Assembly (NCBI GenBank): GCA_016508695.1 | Contig: VNKQ01000018.1 | Coordinates: 1 to 64,000, forward strand | Direction of reading: 5' to 3' | DNA: 64,000 nt | Origin: Hyphodiscus hymeniophilus | Taxonomy: Eukaryota; Ascomycota; Leotiomycetes; Helotiales; Hyphodiscaceae | Part shown: positions 1-11,238 of the stretch, piece after piece | Layout: every line of letters begins with the position of its first letter | Numbering within the stretch: position 1 is the first letter of the stretch | The notes under the pieces: model-generated | What the model was told of the DNA's origin: nothing | The model's input: the letters and a program-made list of their open reading frames with translations, nothing else | Databases searched by the model: none | Position numbers and translations under genes: made by a program

Positions 1-34
1 TAACCCTAACCCTAACCCTAACCCTAACCCTAAG
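1..34. repeat. Telomeric repeat array, chromosome end
   Basis: Five perfect TAACCC units run from base 1, followed by TAAG where the array breaks off. This is the C-rich strand of the TTAGGG telomere found in filamentous fungi, read from the end inward. The window therefore begins at a physical chromosome end, and everything that follows is subtelomeric. Only 30 bases of pure repeat are present, as expected where an assembly truncates the array. Confidence 0.95.
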
Positions 35-1560
35 CCTCGGCTAATAACCTAATAACTACTTTTTAACGGGCTAACTTAGTTATCTCGGTAGCTTTAGTAT
101 AATTTAGTTTATTTAGGGTTTTTATCCCCCAAGCTATTATTTCCTTTTCCCGTTCGTTAAGTAATTATTATTATTTCCAAAAACAAAAAATCTTAGCTAT
201 AATAGCTTCTTTCTTATTACGCAACTTTTATCGCTAATAGTTAAGTAAGGACTAGTCACTTATAAAAGGGAGCTTTAAAGAAAAGTTATATGCCTTATAA
301 CTAACGCGATAATACTCCGCATAACAAGTAGACTTAGTATTAGTTATAATATAACAATAGTATAAGTAATAATAATAATTACAAGAAGACATTTCGTCTT
401 TAGATTATTTAATTCAAAGAGTAAGGGTAATTTATTCTAGTTTCTTTTTGTTTTAGTTAGTAGTTATAAGGGGAGAAAAAGACTATAGCTTACCTTACGA
501 AGTTTAAACGTAGCTATTTAGTGTAAGGGACTATACTAGGCTAAAAGGGAGCTAGTATTATAAACTATATAATAGCTCGTGGCCTAAGGCTTAATAGCTA
601 GGCTATAAGAAAACTACGAGTAAAGATCACGTTAGTAGAGTATTACTTAGGATTACGTAATAGACCTTAAAGGACCCCGATAGTCTAAGACCTTAGTAGT
701 CTTAGACCCAAGGGTTCTTTAAAGGTCTAATAAGGGATAAAGGTTTTATATAAGTAATAGTATTCCCTAGGTAAATAAAAGCTTTGTACTTAACTCAAAT
801 ATAGTATTTTTATACTATACTTAGTAACTATAAAGGTTATACTCACCTTAACTACGATAGCTTCCCTGACTACCTAACCTAATTGCCCACGAGACTAACA
901 CTAGGTAGCGAGGTTTGTTATATTACTCTTCTATTAATTTGGGACTTACCCAAGTCTCACGCAAAAGTTTAGTAAGAATAACTATTAGACTAAAGGCCTT
1001 AAACCCTGACCCGTTAAGACTCTAACTAAAACCCGTCTTCCGTTTCCGTTCTCTAACCCTAATTATATATCGATATAGAGAGGTATTAAAGGGTTATATA
1101 TTAAGTAATTATATTACTTTTATTTTATATGTTTAATACGAAGAAATTAAAGAATATACTCTTTATAAGTAAGCAAAGGAAATACTTATATATACTTCTA
1201 AACCTAGGCTAAAACCCTTATAATACGGAGTACGAATTCTGTTCTTATAATGTACGAGATACTAGATTCCCCTAAGTTAGCTTAATACGTAATTAGTCCG
1301 ATCGTTATAATTATAAGAGAACTATAAGTAGAGAAGTAAAAGAGTCTTAGTAGACACAAAATCAATTAGGTACTCTTTATTAAGTCTTAAGTCCTTAGTA
1401 AAAAAGAATTTTATTATTTAATATAAATCTAACTATTTGTCTGTTTTTAATTATAATAATAAAACAACTTATTCCTATTGTAATTTGTAATAAGATATTA
1501 GTCATCGTAATTCAGCCTGACTAAATAAGCATAGAACTATAATCCGCATTCAAGAAGCAT
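35..1560. repeat. AT-rich RIP-like subtelomeric block
   Basis: This stretch is very AT-rich, dense in TA dinucleotides and in TAG/TAA in every frame, and has no credible coding sequence. Its texture matches the two identified RIP-mutated transposons further in, so it is probably a mutated repeat or telomere-linked gene. I could not recognise a protein or find terminal repeats. Composition returns to normal near 1560-1650. Confidence 0.75.
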
Positions 1561-2172
1561 TACAATTTGCTAATGGGCACCCCAAGTAAGCATGCCGTTA
1601 TTAGCTCGATAAAAGTATCTGAAAGGACCCTTGCGCTTCTTCGCCGATTCGCGCGACGCAAAATTGCACCAGAAAAGGACTCCTCTGTACGCGAGCATTA
1701 GAGAATATCTAACAATTTCATTAGGTCTGAGTAGAAGAGTCTTAGAACTCAAGAGTATATTGTATCAGATAATGATTCTATTAGAAAATCAAAGCTTAGA
1801 ATTTGCAAATAATAAAGTCGTTGGAGAGGGCTGTAATACACATTACTTCCACCCAATGGCCAGCTATTGGGGACTGCCCATAACGAGGCCCGAATCATAC
1901 CCAACCTATCTTATGCGGTTGCCTAAAAAGTTCGTCCAGACCTTCTCTTTTGGGTCGTATCACCTGGCCGATCTTCAAAGGCCCCTCCGTCTTTTCAGGC
2001 CATCCCACGCCGGTCTTATTGCGTAGCCGACGACTCTGTTCATTACACTTATTATAAATATCTGCTCATAATCTTCTTATAGCCCGCGTTGATTTATCCT
2101 GCCTAGTTTACCCCTAATGACCAAAATATTCTCTTTTACATCCACTGTGAAAAGTTACACTCAACCAACACC
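1561..2172. other. Intergenic, no gene recognised
   Basis: Composition is intermediate between the AT-rich block and normal gene space. An open frame of about 130 codons exists on the plus strand but begins at TTG and resembles nothing I know. The last part is the 5' flank of the gene at 2173. Confidence 0.5.
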
Positions 2173-3145
2173 ATGGCAGCCACACAGCTATCTCAACGAG
2201 CCCTTGAACTTGGCAAAGCTCTTTGTGAGCCTTTCGTGCTCGATCCAAAGGTCGAGGAAAGACTTAGAGAAGTCTTCAGTAATCCAAAGGACCGGGAAGC
2301 GACAGATGCCGTTGGTGAAATTCAGCCCGTCATTGCTAATCTTGCCAAAACTCAAGCAGGCGTTTCATTCCTGGCTATCCTGCGAATTATGAGTACATTA
2401 TATGATAATACAAGTGTTGCATCCTTCTTTAATGAGTAAAAAGATCCCGCTTCCTTTTTGTGTTTCTGGTTATAATTCTACATATGCCTCTAAGGCCATC
2501 TTACATCATTGTACTTTGGTTCCCCTTCTAATACAACTCGGGTTCCTAAGGATACATCAATACTACAAACTCTGACTTACATATTCTTAGGCTTGCCGCT
2601 AAGGCTGAACGTGCTAGCTCATTGCCTTCCGTAACAACAACAGAGTGGGAACACACAATCAACGTCCTTCATATCTACCTTGCGCCACTTGAAGACTTCT
2701 CGACTCTAGCGAAACACTTTACGGAGCTTGGCCAAGCTGAGGCCTCGCGCCTATCGTCTAAGGGTATGGATCTTCACCATAGTTCTGCTGAGAACTGGGC
2801 ATTTGCCATTCTTGCTTGGAAGAGAATATCAGAGGGCATGGAAGAAAGGACGCCTATCTCATTCTATCAGGGGTTAGATGCTGGAGTTCGTATTTCTTCT
2901 TTTCCGGCCCTCTATCTTTCGACAAGCTAATATAATATCAGAGGATGGCCGCGGTTGCGAAATGGGTCTTTCAACTAGGCCCTCGCATGGAACTTTGTAA
3001 GGGCCACCAGATTGAATGGACTGTATTATGGAGCGGTGTGGATGACCCTTCGACGAAGGTAGAAGCGAGATTTTTCTTCTCTCCGCCTGGCGAACGATGC
3101 GATGGTGAACCTGTTGTTCGTATACCGTTACTTTTACGAAAATAA
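2173..3145 (+). CDS. Unrecognised three-exon subtelomeric protein, 253 aa
   Basis: I do not recognise the family. Proposed exons are 2173-2435, 2591-2885 and 2942-3145. The start ATG sits in a good context (ACCATGG). Intron 1 has donor GTAAAA and ends in TTCTTAG. Intron 2 has a weaker donor (GTTCGT), a CTAAT branch-like site and a TATCAG acceptor. The three exons join in one frame without a stop, which is the main support for a real gene. The predicted protein begins MAATQLSQRALELG, is soluble and largely helical in character, and has no signal peptide or transmembrane segment. It lies about 2.1 kb from the telomere, between RIP-like DNA and a RIP-damaged fragment, yet looks intact. The second donor is the least certain part. 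Confidence 0.5.
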
Positions 3146-3450
3146 ACGCTTTCATGCTATTTACCAATCGTTATTGACTTGCGATACTTTACACTATGAG
3201 AAAGAACATTGGACTCTCAAACTAGCTGTAAATATAGTCATCTAACGATGGTTTGCTCTCTCGTTTCACAGTGCCTTCCATTGCGTCTCTTCTGCACTAT
3301 TATATGATTTCGACGCTTCAATAAAGGACGAGCAAAAGCTATAATTCCTTACAGCCTTGACCCCCCGAGCAAATGGTAAAATGCACCGCTTTGTAGCAGC
3401 AGAAACGCAGCAACGAATGATGCGAAACAAGCATGCCCCTGATATTTCGT
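3146..3450. other. Intergenic
   Basis: Short flank between the three-exon gene and the damaged fragment. The final ~90 bases could be coding remnant upstream of the ATG at 3451, but no consistent frame extends back. Confidence 0.4.
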
Positions 3451-3774
3451 ATGGATTCCTAAGATACGTCGCTGTCAGATCCAGAGTCAGAGCCTATGTA
3501 AGGCGCAGTAGTAAAACCTCCTTCTCGAAACGGAGCAACATCCGAACGTATTGTGTTACACGGGAGGGGAAGGCTTGCTGCTACATTTGAGACGGAGTTT
3601 AAGCTCCTTGAAAGCAGTCCAGTCCTGCAGGAATACGAAAGTAGATGCTCCTTATCACTCTATCCAGAGGATCATACCTCCGTACGCGAGATGTTGGTCT
3701 TTGAGATCCAATCAGGCCGGAGAGCAACGTTGAATGCTGTCCACTATGAGCACCATGTTCAAAGACATTTCTAA
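3451..3774 (+). pseudogene. Unrecognised gene fragment with two TAA stops
   Basis: One frame reads coherently from ATG 3451 to a stop at 3772-3774 if two internal TAA codons (3460-3462 and 3499-3501) are read through. The stretch after the second stop, about 90 residues including GRLAATFETEFKLLESSP, has ordinary protein composition. Both stops would be CAA (Gln) codons before a C-to-T change in a CpA context, the signature change of RIP. The family is not recognised. The alternative is a chance open frame. Confidence 0.35.
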
Positions 3775-4408
3775 AGGCGTATCGCAAATTTACAGTCATA
3801 CAGTCTCTTCACCAACCACTCACGATGTCATCAGTGGCAAAAGTTAGACCTTTTCGGGTGCCGACCAATTCGCAGAGGATCCACTACTAAGTTTTATGCA
3901 GCTGTTGGTTCTCACCCTGCCAAGTCCCTTAATTTTACCAACTCGCCTTCCCTCTGGGGATTTGCAACTGGCAAAAAGTTTTTTAAATACTGAATTGGCC
4001 AAGATCGAGAATCATTTGGCCATGTGGCTGCCTCCGCCCCCCCAGGTAACATTACTTTAGTCGACTGTTGGTTCCCTACTCTTATTGATTGGACGGTGGG
4101 CAAGATCCGTGAAGCTTGCTCATTCCATCTTTCGCTCGAGAGCAGGTACCACAGTAACTTTGAGGTATTCTTGGTTTGTTGGATTTCTCGTGGATGGGAT
4201 TGATAGAACATCTGTGGGGGATATTATTCTAGGTTTATGTTTAAAGGGCCGAAAGCGAAAGCCCGAACACATTGGTAGTTCTCAAAATTCCTTATAATCG
4301 CAGTTGTTTCCTCCATCAGGACTTCTTCTTTCATCTCCAGACACACTCGATTCAGCGTTGAATTATCGTCTCCGATCAGCACTTCTTCAACATCTCTTCC
4401 TTAAAGCA
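3775..4408. other. Intergenic, promoter side of the secreted-protein gene
   Basis: No coding sequence recognised. The region has normal composition and includes a CT-rich, CTTC-containing leader at about 4310-4405 typical of a fungal 5' UTR directly before the ATG at 4409. Confidence 0.5.
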
Positions 4409-4752
4409 ATGCTCTTCCCAGCTGGACTATTACTTCTGGCACTCTCAGGCACCAACGCACTCCGAGTACCCAAAGTCATTGCCAGAAGCCCAGGCAACGA
4501 CGCCGTATGCGACTCTGAGGACTGTGGCCCATCAGGATTCTATATTTGCTGTGAGGCAAGTTGCAATTCATGTGATCCTGAGGGCAGGACCTGTGCACCT
4601 GTGAGTAATAATAGTCCAAGACTAGTAATTACCAGCTTTAACAATTATGCCTAGTCTACCGGATGTCCTGGCAATCTGCTTTACGACACTGTAAGTCCTA
4701 TACTTGCCGTCTCAAATTATAGATGTAACATTTGCAGTGTTGTTTCAAATAG
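4409..4752 (+). CDS. Small cysteine-rich secreted protein (candidate effector), 80 aa
   Basis: Exons are 4409-4600, 4655-4690 and 4738-4752, all joined in phase 0. The introns are 54 and 47 nt (GTGAGT...CTAG and GTAAGT...GCAG). The precursor starts with a hydrophobic signal peptide (MLFPAGLLLLALSGTNA) with a likely cleavage after residue 17. The mature part of about 63 residues contains ten cysteines, including two CC pairs and a CCFK C-terminus, enough for five disulfides. This architecture (short, secreted, Cys-rich, subtelomeric, flanked by RIP-mutated repeats) is that of fungal effectors or antimicrobial peptides. No specific family is recognised. A CTTC-rich leader precedes the ATG. The tiny last exon of four codons makes the gene easy to miss. 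Confidence 0.75.
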
Positions 4753-5083
4753 AAATGGATCGCAGACGTTTTGTCAGAAGCCATTTTTATTAACCTTTTT
4801 ATGGGAGTCGATTTTGTCAGACGTGTCCGTGAGGTCCTCTCGGCTTAATGGGCAAGACAATACCTGTCGGGACTATGGGTTAACGTGATGTTTGTGATGT
4901 TTGCTTCTTTCTTTCACTAGGGATAGGGGAGGATATGGTCTTTGACATCCCAGTCTCGGACGGCTACTTTGCGTGATCTCGCACACATAAAGCAAAACAT
5001 AAGAGTGATTTGTAGCCTAATATCTCGCAAAAATACGATTCGATTGCTTTTTCTGTAATTATAACCAAAAGGCATTTGCACTA
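4753..5083. other. 3' flank of the secreted-protein gene
   Basis: No gene seen. It ends at the TA target dinucleotide (5082-5083) of the adjoining DNA transposon. Confidence 0.5.
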
Positions 5084-5116
5084 TCCCTTACGCTACGACG
5101 AACCCGCACGTCTAGC
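5084..5116 (+). repeat. Left terminal inverted repeat of the Tc1/mariner element
   Basis: 33-bp outer repeat, matching the right end at 32 of 33 positions and preceded by TA. A looser match continues inward past a 3-nt gap. Confidence 0.85.
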
Positions 5117-7107
5117 TGCCTAAGGCACTAAACATAGGGGTAGGAATATTAAAATCCGTAACGTAAATAAGAATATAAACAATTATTATAATTTAATGGT
5201 TTCGCACTTAAAAGAGACCTAATTTAATGCCTGAGAACACCGAATCGGACCCTACGGATCTAGGGACCTTGCGGCCGAATACTCTACTAATCGAGTCACG
5301 TAGGAACTAATTCCTACTAATATACTACCCGGATTTTAACCTTAAAATTACCCTTTCCGACTACGTTTCCCCCGATAACCCTATTACTTTCTATACTTTA
5401 TATTATACTCTAGAAATTATTAATAAGATTGTTTTATATACAAATAACGCTTCCCGAGAACCTTAAGACCTTACGAAACCAAGAGTACATATAAAGACTT
5501 AGTACCCAATATACTATTCCGAAATGTATATTTATTTGGGTATTTAGATTTATATAACCTTATTTATAATAGACGATATTACTAATTACTAGAGTACTTA
5601 TCCCCTATTCCCTAAGTATCTAATTATGCAATATATAATAAGAGATCGGTAGTAAGAGCTTTATATACGGTATAAGGTTACTCTTCCTAGATATTTTAAG
5701 TTATAGGACCGGGTTTATACTTTTACTAAAAACTAGTTTTGGATATTAAAAACTAGTACTAATTAAGTACTTAGGTCTCCCCCCTTAGTATCTATTTCTA
5801 GGAAGTAAATAACTAAATATAGAAACCTAGTCGTAATATTATAGTCGACAAATCGGTTTATAGGTTTACTAGTAGAGCTAGTAAAGTTACTATAATCCCG
5901 AATAAGCTTACTCCTATTAGAATCAAGATTTGGAATATCGGCTAACGCGGGTTCCTTTCAAACTAGACCTAGTATACGCCAGGTCTAAAAAAGGGACCTA
6001 TAAGAGTAAAGGTTCCCCCCGAACTAGGTAGTTCTAGATTAGGGAAAGGAGGTAATAAAACGCAAGCTATAATACTATATTTACTTAATTAATTCCCCCG
6101 CGCAAGGTACTACGTTTACCTCGATAATCTCTTTACCTTTATAAGGCTTTTAGAGCTCCTTTAAAAACGAGGGTATAGTGTAACTAGTATATGCTATACT
6201 AATACTAGCGTAATCTCTAAACTTATAGAGATTAAGAAGAAAGATTAAAGGAAGGATAAGTTATCGTAAGGAACCCTTTATTTAATACTTATACCTTTTA
6301 GTCTTGTTAACTAATTAGGCTAGAAGGATATGGCTTTTGTGCTAATAATAATTATAGTATTTAATAGAAAAACAAAGATTTAAAGCATACGACGCCGTCT
6401 AAAAGAAACCTTTACCTCTATAAGAACTATAAGAGTATTATTCGGGAATTAACTTATAAAGGAATTACAAATCCCAGAGGTTTATAATTAGTATAACTAT
6501 AATATACTTGTTATTAACGTAGCTAATTAACTAGTCGTATTAAACCCTAGGAAACGACGAATAAAGAAAGGGGCATAGCAAGCACTTAATTAATGGCTTC
6601 TTATAATAGTATTAGTTAATATATACTTAGTATCGTTATATTTGAACGTTAATAGAAAGAGATTAATCAAATTCTAATTATAGCGAGACTTCCGGATCCA
6701 AGTTATCGAGGGTTTACTAGCTATAAGGAGAGATGTTCTGGGCATTCGAAAGCCTTATAATTCCTATATAAAACCTATGCTTTCTAATATCCCAAATACG
6801 AGTTATTACTAAGTATAGCGCTAGGCTAGGAAAGACTATATAGCTTGTAGAGGCCAAACCTTCTAGAATAAGCCACAACGCAAGCCTGCGTTAGCTTAAA
6901 AGACAACTAATCAAAAGCTAAACTTTACTAGAAGATTAACTATTTATAGTTATAAAGAATACGACGTTGCGTTATATAGTAAGGGGGATTGTTTTGCGCG
7001 GTATTATAGAAATAGTGAGAATTGAGGGGGTGGTTTCCAAAAATAGAGCTCTGTGATTGGCCTAAATTGACTCGCTTAACTGGGCGCCAGGCAAACTACT
7101 GCCTCAG

Positions 7108-7140
7108 GCTAGACGTGCGGGTTCGTCGCAGCGTAAGGGA
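7108..7140 (-). repeat. Right terminal inverted repeat of the Tc1/mariner element
   Basis: Inverted copy of 5084-5116, followed by TA at 7141-7142. It retains the presumably ancestral G at the one mismatched site. Confidence 0.85.
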
Positions 7141-7276
7141 TAAGGCCAGGGCAATCTGACTCCCAGATGAATAGTCGATTTTCCTACCTAGCCCAGAGCA
7201 GGCAGCGCGACTAATCTGACCAAGGGTCATATCTTGTATCAGGATGTGGCCATCCGAGATCTTCTGCACTATCATA

Positions 7277-8182
7277 TCAATGGAGAACATCTTGACTGTC
7301 ATCATTTGAGTCCGCGGACTTCACTGCGTCATTCCGGGATTGCTTCTCCTGCCGTTTGCTCTCCCGTTCCTTCTCTAAGCGGAGCTCCTCAGCTTTCTTG
7401 GCTTCAGCCCAGATTTGGAATACCTCCTTTTTGGGTACAGAATAGTACAATTTCTCTGGTGGCCAAGATATCCTCCAAACAATCGTGGATGGAGCCCTTA
7501 TTCTCCCGGATTCCAACATGAACCAGTTCAGATCAGAGTGTCTGTAATCCCCAGCGAATGCGGTGAATACCAACAGCTTTTCTCGATAAGGTCCTAGAAT
7601 CCACGATTCGAGGATGGATCATCCTTAAAGCATCCAAGTCGTGCTCTAATGCATGACCGACAATGATAGTATTGCTGTCAATATGTTTCCACAGCTCTGA
7701 CCGAGCTCCTTCCCAGCCGCAAAGCGCCTGCCCTTGCCGCACGGCATTTTCAAGTGTGTCTTTCGATATGCCATGAATCGAAGACCGCATCTGGATTATA
7801 TGTTCTCGGAGACGCACAAATCGGTTAAGAAGTACTGCGCCAGTACAATAGTCGGTGACGCAGAGAAGAATGGCTTCACTCGCTCCACCAGCGACCCCTG
7901 CCACTTCACAGTCAAGGGCCACCGCAAGGAATTTTGATTCCACGGAGGCTGGTGGGGTTTGTCGGAAGTCCGGGTTTTGAATCGCGCGGAAAGGCATTTG
8001 GAACTCGTGCGTTGGTGAGGTCTTGCAGCCTCTTCCTCCTTGGATGCAGCATTTATATGGCCATTGAGACTTCTACAACATTCAGAATATTTAGCATTTC
8101 CCCGACATTGATCCTCATGCCATAAGACGTACCCTTGTGTTACGCTTGTATAGATGAAAGATACACTCTCGACCGGCCGCAT
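7277..8182 (-). pseudogene. Broken DEDDh RNA exonuclease (REXO/Rex4-like)
   Basis: The minus strand carries a zinc-binding segment (WPYKCC...GC...H, near 8065-8000), then an exonuclease domain with the ALDCEV Asp/Glu motif, a GHALEHDLDAL motif, and the final HDCLED motif (near 7480), so all DEDDh catalytic positions were once present. It cannot be read through. An in-frame TGA at 7533-7535 separates WGLQTL from the HDCLED segment, where the family normally has LC. A frameshift in the A5 run (plus-strand Ts near 7428-7432) is needed to reach the charged C-terminal tail ending at 7277. A candidate first exon from ATG 8182 ends at GTACGT with a TTGTAG acceptor at 8074, but joins in the wrong frame. 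REXO-family enzymes trim structured RNA 3' ends. The Tc1/mariner element ends 136 bp beyond its 3' end. Sequencing error could explain one lesion but hardly all. Confidence 0.7.
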
Positions 8183-9754
8183 TCTTTTCTTGGCCAATGC
8201 TATTTCAGTTGAAGCCTAAAGGCAGCAGGGACAATCTACTATTACAGCGCTTGCAATTTCATGAGTTGGCATAAATTACCAACGAATTATACAGATGTAT
8301 AGTAAACCCATGCTCCTCGAGCTCCATCGGCGTATGGCAATGACTCGATAATGCATTGAGTACTATTGAATATTCAGACTTTACAATCACAGACCAGAGT
8401 ACACCTTGAGGGACTGTCTTGACCGTCCCTATTACTGTCTGAAGAGTACTAGATCTCGACATTGTTACACTTGACAGTTAGTCATGTTTGTGTCTCGTTA
8501 TAGGAACCAGAAACGCTTGGGCCTGTCATTTTGCTGGTTTGACAAGAGAAGGCGCTAGCTGTTTCTTGTGTGCAGAGGAGTTTTGTAGATGTTGATTTAG
8601 CTGTGTCTGTCCTGTGAATAACCTGTCACAAGGTGCACAGTGGGCTAGCATCGTGGTTGTATCGGGCTAGATTTGAGGTACTTGTTTAGTCTGAGGTACA
8701 ATATTAAGCTCTGAGTGGGCGAAGATCATACACCACTCCAAGTCTCCGTACAAGCTTTTAGAAACTTCGAGGCGTGATCACGCCACTTCTCTCTTCCAAT
8801 GTTGTTGACTGCTCTTTCCCTTTCATAAACGGTACCTCGAGTGTATCTAATATGGAGATTGATTGTAGAAAAGGGCTTCGTGAGCCTGTGTTCGTGGATT
8901 GCAGATCCAGATGCGGAATGTGACTTGAATATCGCAATAGAGAATGAGTCTATTGTACTAGCAAAACAGGTGATTTATATAGATTTGATCATCGCATGTT
9001 CCATTATCAATGAATCCTTGTTGGGGACATGGGCATGAGGTTTAATTATGGTCTCGCAGCACGGCCAAGGCTAGGAATGAGCGCCTATCTCCTTTGAGGG
9101 CAGTAGGTTTCAATGAGTGTTTCGCTTAATGTGCATGTAGCATCAGTTCGAATAAATTAAGCAAGCTCCATTCCATTTGTCACTTATATAACTGGAGGAT
9201 CGACGTGCTGCCCCCAATTAATCTTTCCCCACCATTTAAATTTTTAAGTCAACGAAGAGACAAGATGCACACAATAGCAATTGGACTTACGAAGCCAGTT
9301 GGATCTCACTTTAACGTCCTTACCGAGAAAATCGCAATTGACTGCATGCTTTTGTCCATACCATCTATCAGATATTTTAGTGTGAACCCGTCCGCTTCCA
9401 TGACATAGCTTATGATGTCGTCTTCAAGAAGTGTTGCATCAAAGGTTCCGAACGCACGGATCATGTCACATGACGACTGGAATATATTCAACCGTCCCGA
9501 GACTGTGCGCATTTTCGTCCATTGTACCCGGAGGAGACTAAAAAGAGCCTAGTCGCATCTGGGCGACTGGTTCTCTACAGCTTCTAACAATTTTGTCTTA
9601 TAAGAATTACAGTAGTGTTCAAAAGAAACTTTCTACCCTCTCGACCTCACCATCTCGAAGAACAAGTCCATTGTCGAAGATCATGTAATGCTTCAAGAAA
9701 GGACAGTTTCTACTGAATGACACCTCTTCGCCTAAGGGCTGGGAATCGCCCGCA
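8183..9754. other. Intergenic, nothing recognised
   Basis: 1.57 kb of near-normal composition. A 68-codon ATG frame on the minus strand (9306-9512) has plausible residue composition but no recognised motif. No repeats or RNA genes seen. Confidence 0.45.
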
Positions 9755-11238
9755 ATGCTTCCCCCACCAACCTTGAGCTTTACGATCCCCTCAATTTATG
9801 ACGACCTTGTCCTCTGCTGTCGAGTCTATCATCCCATATGTCTTGTACCTACCAAGATCTCGCAGATTCAAGAATGGAGAAAGCGAGCTGCGATCGTTGC
9901 ACATCCTTATGCGCCTCTGGGAGGCTGTTACGACGATCCCATCGTTGAGACCGTGGCATCGACAATTCTCAAACAGGGCTACATAGTTGGGACATTCAAC
10001 TTCAGGTATGGATTTGTATAGCGCTCCTCTGGCACTGCTAACGTGCATTTCTCAGAGGCGCGGGCACATCAAAAGGTCGAACATCGTGGCAATCAAAAGC
10101 CGAGCAAAACGACTACATCTCCTTCATCGGCTTCATGATATATTACCTACATCTCCTATCTCCTCCTTCACTAAACCTACTCGAACAACCGAAGTTTACC
10201 CATTCAAACCCCAATTTACACGAACTGAGCCCTATTCCATCACAAGCTGTGGCCCCTCGACACGACACTGATTTCCTTTCTCCGACCACAACCAGCTTGA
10301 TCCCACACAGCGATATGCCTAGCATACCCCCACCTCGTTTGCTACTTGCAGGATATTCATACGGTGCCATGATAACAAGCTCCCTTCCACCCATACTTAA
10401 CTCATTGATACAACCCTTTCAAAGCCCACCCGTTGGCTCTGCTCACGCGGAAATCCGCCTGCGAGCAGACTGCCTCGCAGGCCAACAGAATTGGCTCATG
10501 AATACACGGGTCGCTAGACTGCTGTCACAGATGCATAGTCACGGCCGCAGTCTCCAGATTGAAGACCAAATCCTTTCGAATGCCAAAGTCCGCAAACCTA
10601 GTGGGGGTGTTCGAATGGGCGGGGAAGAAGATCTGCGAAGGGCCAGTCATGAATCATACCGCTCTAGGAGCTCATTTACGATCGAGACTCCAGAAATGGT
10701 CAGGAAAAGTGTTGACAGAGTGAGGTCGATTGCAAGATCTGGTCAAGTGGCAGTGGGGAGGGCAAGCAGTCATGAATCTTTCGCCTCCTCAAGCAAGAAG
10801 AAGGGAAGCGAGTCGGATAATTCGATCGAGCATCTTGCGCCAGATGATGTTGGCTTCAAAACGGTGGAGCATGTCATAAAGCCTATTCAAGGAGTGGGAG
10901 ACGGCTTGGAAACGGCGTACCTGCTAGTGTCCCCTCTACATGGTTGGGTGAGTACACTAGCGACGATGTGGAGCTCGAGATCTGTGAAAGAGAAGGAGAT
11001 TGAACCAGATATGAAGTTCATAGTCCATCCTACTCTAGCTTTGTTTGGCGACGACGATGTGTTTGTTAGCGTCAAGAGGCTGCGCGCCTGGGTTGAAAAG
11101 CTGAAGGGGGCCAAGATAGAAGATAAGACCTTTCAATTCCAATACCGAGAAGTTTCAGGTGCGGGTCATTTTTGGCACGATCATAGAGCTATTCAAATCT
11201 TGCGGGAAGAAGTGAAAGGCTTTGTTGCATTGTTATGA
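9755..11238 (+). CDS. Alpha/beta-hydrolase family protein, 477 aa
   Basis: Two exons, 9755-10005 and 10056-11238. The 50-nt intron has donor GTATGG, branch GCTAAC and acceptor TTCTCAG, and splits an Arg codon. The N-terminal half shows the fold's hallmarks: HPYAPLGG (oxyanion-hole region), then FNFRGAG.S.G after beta-4. The nucleophile elbow GYSYGA places Ser at about residue 185. GDDDVF near the C-terminus supplies the acid and GAGHFWHD the His (about residue 455), so the triad is complete. Between elbow and acid lies a long Ser/Arg-rich insertion with repeated SHES motifs, probably disordered. No signal peptide, so it is likely cytosolic. Substrate unknown; the family includes fungal peptidase- and esterase-like hydrolases. 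Confidence 0.8.

Larger units (their letters stand above)
5084..7140. mobile_element. RIP-degraded Tc1/mariner (Fot1/pogo-like) DNA transposon
   Basis: The element is 2057 bp, bounded by inverted repeats beginning TCCCTTACGC. The outer 33 bp are identical at 32 positions between 5084-5116 and the complement of 7108-7140. Similarity continues inward with small gaps. It is flanked by TA on both sides (5082-5083 and 7141-7142), the target duplication of the Tc1/mariner superfamily. Length and TIRs fit the fungal Fot1/pogo group. The interior from about 5130 to 6980 is extremely AT-rich and full of stops, so no transposase frame survives and the orientation cannot be read. The right ~150 bp is hardly mutated. 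The single TIR mismatch is a G-to-A on the left in a TpG context, as RIP would give. Confidence 0.8.

Noticed and set aside
1631..2026. 131-codon plus-strand frame near the telomere
   Set aside because: Starts at TTG, has no recognisable domain and lies in transitional AT-rich DNA; probably chance.
6955..7000. AGTAAGGGGGA followed by TTGTTTTGCG, like a polypurine tract and LTR start
   Set aside because: It lies wholly inside the TIR-bounded Tc1/mariner element, and no matching second LTR was found.
9306..9512. 68-codon minus-strand ATG frame
   Set aside because: Plausible composition but no motif, no neighbouring exon and only chance length.
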